The position numbers and the translations under genes are program-made. From contig JAFGNI010000257.1 in the NCBI GenBank assembly GCA_016927095.1, forward strand, positions 1 to 10,649: DNA of 10,649 nt. Reading direction: 5' to 3'. This document shows, piece by piece, positions 6,829 through 10,649 of this stretch. Position 1 is the first letter of the stretch, and each line of letters starts with the position of its first letter. The notes beneath the pieces are model-generated. The model had not been told where the DNA came from and searched no databases. It saw nothing but the letters and a program-made list of their open reading frames with translations. The DNA comes from Anaerolineae bacterium. GTDB lineage: Bacteria > Chloroflexota > Anaerolineae > B4-G1 > SLSP01.

Positions 6829-7680
6829 TCAAGCTTGGCACAGACCTTTGAGCAATGCGCTCGCAGCCTCTACAGTCAGAGGGTAGTCCCCACGATAGCG
6901 ATCGCGCTTGCTCAACTCCTGGAAGAATCGGAGGGCACCAGGCGGATAGACACTGCTCTCCAGTAGAAGGTCCGTCTCCTGGAAAAATGCCTGTGTGGCA
7001 TCGTCCAGCATCAACTCGCCGTCCACTAACAGAATCATCCGTTCCGCCAAGGGAACCAGATTCTCAAGGCTGTGTTCGATGACGATGATCGTGTTGTTCT
7101 GCTCCTCCTTCAGCCTTGCCAGGACTTCGAATATCCGCACGCGGCTGACCGGATCCAGCATAGATGTGGGCTCGTCGAGAATGAGCACTTTCGGCATCAT
7201 CGCCAACACCGCGGCTAGGGCGACACGCTGCTTCTGTCCGCCGGAGATCTCGTAGGGGGGTTTCTCGAGGAGTTGCTCCAGGCCCGTCAGGTCTGTGACC
7301 CAGGCCAGACGCTCGCGTATCTCAGGGATGGTCAGCCCGATGTTCTCCATCCCGAACACGAGTTCGTCTTCGACGGTCATGGCGGTGAACTGGGCTTCTG
7401 GATCTGAGAAGACGACGCCAATCAGCTGCTGGAGTTCCCCGGCATCGTAGTCCTCGACTTCCGTTCCGAAGACCGTCACAGTGCCGTTCTTGATGCCGTT
7501 GTACTGACCGGGGATCAGACCATCGATGGAATAGGCCAGGGTCGTCTTCCCAGAGCCGTTCGGGCCAATGATGCCCACAAACGAGCCCTCCTCGATGCTG
7601 AGATTGATGTCCTTGAGGGCGGGGATCTTGGTATTGATGTACTTCCACGAGTAGTCAGCGATCTCTATGATTCCCGACAC
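6829..7680 (-). CDS. ecfA: ECF transporter ATP-binding protein (first EcfA)
   Basis: This ABC ATPase has 283 residues from the preferred GTG start at 7680. A TTG at 7692 would add MECA, but the TTGGAG that begins there is better read as the ribosome binding site, 6 bases before the GTG. Motifs are Walker A GPNGSGKTT (39-47), a canonical signature ISGGQKQR (145-152), Walker B VLILDEPTSMLD with Glu170, and H-loop His203 (VIEHS). The Q-loop is unusual: VVFSDPEAQF has Ser92 where nearly all ABC ATPases have Gln; the codon is TCA. DPEAQFTAMTVEDELVFGMEN is otherwise typical of EcfA. The gene starts 13 bp after the ecfT stop and is followed by a second ATPase, the normal heterodimeric EcfA pair of a group I (dedicated) ECF transporter. 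Confidence 0.93.
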   Translation of the reverse strand: MSGIIEIADYSWKYINTKIPALKDINLSIEEGSFVGIIGPNGSGKTTLAYSIDGLIPGQYNGIKNGTVTVFGTEVEDYDAGELQQLIGVVFSDPEAQFTAMTVEDELVFGMENIGLTIPEIRERLAWVTDLTGLEQLLEKPPYEISGGQKQRVALAAVLAMMPKVLILDEPTSMLDPVSRVRIFEVLARLKEEQNNTIIVIEHSLENLVPLAERMILLVDGELMLDDATQAFFQETDLLLESSVYPPGALRFFQELSKRDRYRGDYPLTVEAASALLKGLCQA

Positions 7681-7686
7681 AGCACA

Positions 7687-7692
7687 CTCCAA
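7687..7692 (-). promoter_or_regulatory. Ribosome binding site deciding the ecfA start
   Basis: TTGGAG begins right after the ecfT stop codon and is followed by a 6-base spacer and GTG (7680). The TTG within it could itself be called as a start, but no purine-rich site lies properly upstream of it, so it is better read as the Shine-Dalgarno sequence. Confidence 0.6.
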
Positions 7693-8553
7693 TCAGCTAA
7701 CGACGCTTCTGAGCCAACCGATAAGCCAGGACTCATCCATCCCAAAATAGCCGTAGCCGTAGCGCAGGATCAGCAGCGCCACGAAAGCGATCCCGATGAT
7801 GGCAATGAACACAAGATCATAGGCCTTGTATGAGTAGTGGGTGAGGATATAGTCGGCTCGCTTGATTCTGCTGGCGGCACCGGTGAAGGCGTAGCCCCGC
7901 GCGACCAGGGCATTGGTGAACTCCTCCGAACGCCGCAGGGATAGCGCGAAGAGCGGGATCATATACATCACATATTGCCGAACCTTATACGGCAGCGACT
8001 TACCTGAAGGGTCGTAGCCGCGTGCCTGCTCTGCTTGCCGGACGATCTGGAAGTCCTCCAGCACCATCCCTGCCGCCCTTAGTGCCATCGCGAAGATGTA
8101 GGTCACGACGAAGGGCACTCGCACGCTGCGCATGGCAACGATGATGTCCCGCTCGCGCGATGTGCTGAGGAAGAAGACCATCGTAAAGATCATGGGGAGG
8201 ACACGGAAATAAACGACGATTGCGTCGCGGATTCGCTCCCAGTAGATGTTCACCCGCCATATCCGCGTGACCAACTGAAACTCGGGATGGGTCCCTCCCA
8301 GTATTGTGTATGAGATGAGGATGATCGATCCCATCGATATCGCCACCGGGACATAAATCCGCAGCGTCTTCATATTCACCCGGCTGATCCACATCAGGAG
8401 CATGATAGCGATCATCAAGCCCAGGTTCCACTCTGGGGCTGAGACGAACATAGGGAAGAGGCTGACGATCAGGAGAAAGAACAGCTTCACGAAAGGATGC
8501 ACTAGATAGATGGGCGATTCGTCGGGTATATACCCCAACAGCGTTTTTCGCAT
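7693..8553 (-). CDS. ecfT: ECF transporter transmembrane protein EcfT
   Basis: This 286-residue membrane protein couples the two ATPases to the substrate-binding S component. Hydrophobic segments lie at about 22-37, 44-56, 68-86, 111-130, 146-164 and 245-264, as expected for EcfT. The two cytoplasmic coupling helices carry the family's Ala-Arg-Gly motifs, EQARGYD (Arg178) and LVARGYAF (Arg219), which dock on the ATPases. The opening YIPDESPIYLVHPFVKL is typical of the family. The ATG is preceded by GAGG with a 7-base spacer. Upstream, between this gene and the S component, is a perfect 12-bp hairpin that may lower expression of ecfT relative to the S component. The stop is 13 bp before the EcfA start. 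Confidence 0.93.
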   Translation of the reverse strand: MRKTLLGYIPDESPIYLVHPFVKLFFLLIVSLFPMFVSAPEWNLGLMIAIMLLMWISRVNMKTLRIYVPVAISMGSIILISYTILGGTHPEFQLVTRIWRVNIYWERIRDAIVVYFRVLPMIFTMVFFLSTSRERDIIVAMRSVRVPFVVTYIFAMALRAAGMVLEDFQIVRQAEQARGYDPSGKSLPYKVRQYVMYMIPLFALSLRRSEEFTNALVARGYAFTGAASRIKRADYILTHYSYKAYDLVFIAIIGIAFVALLILRYGYGYFGMDESWLIGWLRSVVS

Positions 8554-8570
8554 CTGCCTACCTCAAAGAC

Positions 8571-8600
8571 GCTCCGTGGGGGACCCAGCCCCCACGGAGC
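8571..8600. terminator. Perfect 12-bp intercistronic hairpin between S component and ecfT
   Basis: GCTCCGTGGGGG (8571-8582) and CCCCCACGGAGC (8589-8600) are exact reverse complements around a 6-nt loop. On the transcribed minus strand the stem is followed by GTCTTTGAGG, with only three T in a row, so it is not a full intrinsic terminator. It lies 17 bp before the ecfT start, inside an otherwise continuous operon. It could act as a partial terminator or as a block to 3' exonuclease, leaving more S-component mRNA than ecfT mRNA. Confidence 0.6.
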
Positions 8601-8643
8601 GATGATCCTGCGGGAATAGGCTTGCGCTCAGCACGTCGCTGAG

Positions 8644-9273
8644 TTAGGCCCACCACTTCTTCACAAAGGCTGTGGTGCGGATGACAACCGGCGACAGGGC
8701 TTTTAGCAGAATGAAGTTGAACACGATCCCTGCGAGCATATTGCCGCCGAACCATCCCCAGATGAAGAGCGGCACCGAATCGGTCGTCAGCAGGCCGAAG
8801 CTTCTCAGCACGACCAAGGGCGACCACAATGCGCCGAATGCGCTGGAAACTAGCATCGCGGCGAGAAGGTATCCGTAGTCACGTCCCGACTTGAGCCGAG
8901 GATCGAGTTTGAACCGCCGGAAAACCCAAGCCGGCAAGAAGGCCTGGACCGCGTTGGCGGGGATGTAGGCAAGAGAGACATAGAACGGCGTACCAGCAAT
9001 ACCATTGGAGAAGAAGGGGAAAATAGCACCGGCCAGCACACCCCAACCACCAAACCAGATCGCGCCCACCTGCTGCACGGCGATGCCTGTCCAGAAGAAG
9101 TTCACGCCGAACCCCAGTGGGAAGCTGATGCTCCCGAAGGCGCCCACCACAAAGCCAATGCCGATCAGCAGGGCAAGGATCACGATGTGGATGACGCCGA
9201 CGGAGCGCCGCTCGCCCTTCTGAACGGTCCAGATTTCCTCTGCAGTCACTTCGGACCCAACTGCTGCTGTCAT
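8644..9273 (-). CDS. ECF transporter S component (substrate-specific membrane protein), substrate unknown
   Basis: The 209-residue protein has a short soluble N-terminus (1-25) and about six hydrophobic helices (roughly 26-48, 54-74, 75-92, 98-117, 134-156 and 168-192), the architecture of ECF S components, which bind the cargo and topple in the membrane to release it. Helix 1 carries small residues in an A-x-x-x-G arrangement (ALLIG, 34-38), similar to the AxxxA used for docking on EcfT. Identification relies mostly on position: it is the first gene of an S-T-A-A cassette. I do not see features tying it to thiamine, riboflavin, biotin, folate or cobalt transporters, so the substrate is open. 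The ATG has a strong GGAGG site (9283-9279) 5 bases upstream. A promoter and a structured leader precede it. Confidence 0.8.
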   Translation of the reverse strand: MTAAVGSEVTAEEIWTVQKGERRSVGVIHIVILALLIGIGFVVGAFGSISFPLGFGVNFFWTGIAVQQVGAIWFGGWGVLAGAIFPFFSNGIAGTPFYVSLAYIPANAVQAFLPAWVFRRFKLDPRLKSGRDYGYLLAAMLVSSAFGALWSPLVVLRSFGLLTTDSVPLFIWGWFGGNMLAGIVFNFILLKALSPVVIRTTAFVKKWWA

Positions 9274-9404
9274 GAGAACCTCCAGTCCTGACCTCTAATG
9301 ATGGATGATAGGGTGGGTTCTGCCTGTCACTGCATTGTGGGCTGCTCCCTCCTTTCTCGGAACCCGTTCCGATCACGATCGACGCCAACCCAGCAAACTG
9401 CTCC
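9274..9404 (-). promoter_or_regulatory. Structured 5' leader with mutually exclusive pairings, candidate riboswitch or attenuator
   Basis: From the predicted transcription start near 9404 to the S-component ATG there are about 130 untranslated nucleotides. On the transcribed strand the segment AGAACCCA (9321-9314) can pair in three competing ways: AACCCA with TGGGTT (9392-9387), GAACCC with GGGTTC (9365-9360), or AGAACC with GGTTCT (9280-9275). The last includes two bases of the GGAGG ribosome binding site and the spacer to the ATG. The middle partner is also part of a local hairpin TCGGAA-CGGG-TTCCGA (9372-9357). That is the layout of an anti-Shine-Dalgarno switch. I do not recognise a known riboswitch class: no THI box or cobalamin box core is visible. 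Pairings of 6 bp can occur by chance, so this is a candidate only. Confidence 0.35.
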
Positions 9405-9410
9405 ACCTCC

Positions 9411-9439
9411 AGAATAGCACCGCTAGCCGACGGTGTCAA
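9411..9439 (-). promoter_or_regulatory. Sigma-70-type promoter of the ECF operon
   Basis: On the minus strand TTGACA (9439-9434, a perfect -35 box) is followed after exactly 17 bp by TATTCT (9416-9411, four of six matches to TATAAT). Transcription would start near 9404, about 130 bases before the S-component gene. It lies in the 238-bp gap after the terpene-cyclase-like gene, the only large gap in the minus-strand block, and so marks the likely start of the S-T-A-A-GH5-reductase-unknown operon. Confidence 0.65.
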
Positions 9440-9511
9440 TTGTCCAAACGGGTACGCTGCAGGGCACTCACGACCGGCAGCCCCTTGCGAGATGTAGCGT
9501 CGTTTCGCTCA

Positions 9512-10558
9512 TCACGCCTCCGTTTCCGTGCGAGTGTTTGGGCAATCCATGGTCAACCGTCCGGCCTCTCTCATAACATATAGAGCATCTAGCGTCACGA
9601 AAGGGTTCATTACCTGCCTACGTGAAACCGGGCCCCAATCCACCATTGCCCCACCGCTTGCCGGTTCGTCGACAACGCGGAAGTGCTTGCCCTCGGCGCG
9701 CCAACCACCGTCCGGCAGGCGCTTGGACGCCAGCACGTCGAGCGCCTCCTCGCAGCGGGGGTCACGAATGTGACCAGCTTCCGCCATCACCTTGAGCGCG
9801 ATCAAGATGTCGTAGTGCCAGTAGTGAGGGTAGCGGAGCTTGAGGAACTGCTCGCGGATGACGGACCCGTCGGTCTTGCGGCGGAAGAGATGCCGTTCTA
9901 GAAAGAACTCCGCCGCGCGGGCCGCTGCATCCTGGGACGGTCGCGACCCGGTCGCCTTAGCGTGCCAGGCCAGACCCCGTAAGGGGAGCAGCGATTCGTG
10001 GAACGAGGAGGTATGGGCCGACGTCTTGCGGTCGCAGTTCCACCCACCATCGGGCCACTGCCAGCGGATCAGGTTGGCGGCGAGCTGGTCTGCACGCTCG
10101 TCGGCGAGACCGAGAGCGAGGGTGGCGTAGAGAGCGTTGCCCTCCTGCGAGGCGCAGCGCCGGGCGCGCCCGTTGATGATGGGCACGCCGGGTTGCGACT
10201 TGTAGCGGGTTGCCTCCCGATCGATAATACGCTCCCGGACGTGGCTGGGTGCCAGCCAACGCTCGTAGACCTGATCGCGCAAGGGGGTCAGCGAGGCGTT
10301 GCCGGGCGGATAGCGGAGGTCGGCCAGATCGGCTATCACCCAATGCGCGCCCGTGTACTTGGCGTAGACGCTGCCGGGGATACGCCCGTCCTCGTCGCAC
10401 AGCGAGAGCATACGCGCCACGCGGTCCGAGGCGGGGATCGCATCCTGCAGTCCGCGGGCGCGCTCTGACGTCGGGGCGACGCCGCAGACGTCCACGAGTG
10501 TCCTGTACCGGATGCAAGCGTCGTTTGATGCCAGCAGACTGTTGATGACGTTGTGCAT
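9512..10558 (-). CDS. Squalene-cyclase/prenyltransferase-like alpha-toroid protein
   Basis: This 348-residue protein resembles the alpha/alpha-toroid repeats of squalene-hopene cyclases and protein prenyltransferases. Repeat signatures are WQWPDGGWNCDR at about 166-177 and LPDGGWRAEG at about 281-290, matching the QW-type consensus, with helical pairs between (NALYATLALG, FHESLLPLRGL, YDILIALKVM, VTLDALYVMR). The DxDD acid motif of class II terpene cyclases is absent and the length is about half that of a hopene cyclase, so cyclase activity is doubtful. Cys and His residues around CDRKTSAH and YPHYWHYD could bind metal, which is unproven. I prefer the ATG at 10558, with GGAGGG 4 bases upstream; the ATG triplet at 10588-10580 would overlap the preceding gene's end and lacks a well-spaced site. 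It is soluble, with no signal peptide. It is separated from the ECF operon by a promoter-bearing gap. Confidence 0.75.
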   Translation of the reverse strand: MHNVINSLLASNDACIRYRTLVDVCGVAPTSERARGLQDAIPASDRVARMLSLCDEDGRIPGSVYAKYTGAHWVIADLADLRYPPGNASLTPLRDQVYERWLAPSHVRERIIDREATRYKSQPGVPIINGRARRCASQEGNALYATLALGLADERADQLAANLIRWQWPDGGWNCDRKTSAHTSSFHESLLPLRGLAWHAKATGSRPSQDAAARAAEFFLERHLFRRKTDGSVIREQFLKLRYPHYWHYDILIALKVMAEAGHIRDPRCEEALDVLASKRLPDGGWRAEGKHFRVVDEPASGGAMVDWGPVSRRQVMNPFVTLDALYVMREAGRLTMDCPNTRTETEA

Positions 10559-10562
10559 CTCG

Positions 10563-10568
10563 CCCTCC
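10563..10568 (-). promoter_or_regulatory. Ribosome binding site deciding the toroid-protein start
   Basis: GGAGGG at 10568-10563 is 4 bases before the ATG at 10558 and lies just after the stop codon of the upstream gene (10574-10572). The upstream ATG repeats at 10588-10580 have only an AGGAGG about 18 bases away, which is too far, so the downstream start is favoured. Confidence 0.55.
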
Positions 10569-10571
10569 GGG

Positions 10572-10649
10572 TCAGCCCTCATCATCACGTTGCGCCAGCC
10601 ATTCCTCCTGCGAGAGCGCGTACTCGCCGCGCGCCACCTCGCGCAGGCC
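10572..10649 (-). CDS. C-terminal 25 residues of an unidentified protein
   Basis: An open frame runs in from the right edge of the window and ends at TGA (10574-10572). It encodes only the last 25 residues, beginning GLREVARGEYALSQEEW. The charged, helix-prone composition looks like a genuine protein end, and the stop falls 13 bp before the next gene's preferred start, as within an operon. The GLxxVxxGEY-x-SxEEW pattern recalls the C-termini of some small antitoxin or regulator proteins, but that is too little to name a family. Confidence 0.5.
   Translation of the reverse strand, partial: GLREVARGEYALSQEEWLAQRDDEG

Noticed and set aside
9274..9345. Leader mini-ORFs before the S component (ATGCAGTGA and an overlapping 11-codon GTG frame ending in several His codons)
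   Set aside because: The only purine-rich site upstream is spaced 12 or more bases away, and no regulatory codon run typical of attenuators is evident.
9274..9404. Known vitamin riboswitch in the ECF leader (thiamine, cobalamin, FMN)
   Set aside because: I looked for the conserved THI-box, cobalamin-box and FMN-element core words and did not see them; only unclassified pairings remain.
9430..9511. Intrinsic terminator after the toroid-protein gene
   Set aside because: Only a 5-bp GCTGC/GCAGC stem with a 16-nt loop is present and no T-run follows.
10572..10649. Antitoxin gene at the right edge
   Set aside because: Only 25 residues are visible and the similarity to antitoxin tails is too slight to claim.

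Overview
The window is about 10.6 kb of GC-rich bacterial DNA. Gene content suggests a member of the Chloroflexota (Anaerolineae or a relative): a dedicated ECF-type transporter cassette, an alpha/alpha-toroid squalene-cyclase-like protein and a Cthe_2159-type beta-helix protein. This taxonomic guess rests on general family impressions; no marker gene is present.

Layout. The left third is on the plus strand: the 3' part of a beta-helical carbohydrate-binding protein (1-1167), a gene-free stretch rich in hairpins (1168-1515), then a two-gene unit of a GNAT acetyltransferase (1516-2016) and an APH/ChoK-fold phosphotransferase (2043-3098). It converges on a long minus-strand block that fills the rest of the window.

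The minus-strand block, read in its transcription direction, begins with the tail of an unidentified gene (10649-10572) and a terpene-cyclase-like toroid protein (10558-9512). A 238-bp gap follows, holding a strong sigma-70-like promoter (TTGACA-17-TATTCT) and a leader of about 130 nt that can form alternative pairings, one of them touching the next ribosome binding site. Then comes a tightly packed run: ECF S component (9273-8644), a 12-bp perfect hairpin, EcfT (8553-7693), EcfA (7680-6829), a second EcfA (6812-5976), a GH5 glycosidase with no signal peptide (5937-4954), an aldo/keto reductase (4932-3925) and a conserved protein of unknown function (3928-3185). From ecfT onward the gaps are 38 bp or less, and the last two genes overlap by 4 bp.

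How the genes may work together (inference). The four ECF genes give a complete transporter: membrane substrate binder, transmembrane coupling protein and two ATPases. Three enzymes appear to be co-transcribed with it. ECF transporters normally import vitamins, metals and other micronutrients, so linkage to an apparently cytosolic GH5 glycosidase and an oxidoreductase suggests import of a glycosylated or sugar-related small molecule that is hydrolysed and then reduced inside the cell. The two ATPases carry substitutions (Ser in one Q-loop, LSKGL in the other signature) that fall in the same composite ATP site, hinting at an asymmetric motor. The most notable items are this operon, its switch-like leader and the unknown 247-residue protein at its end.
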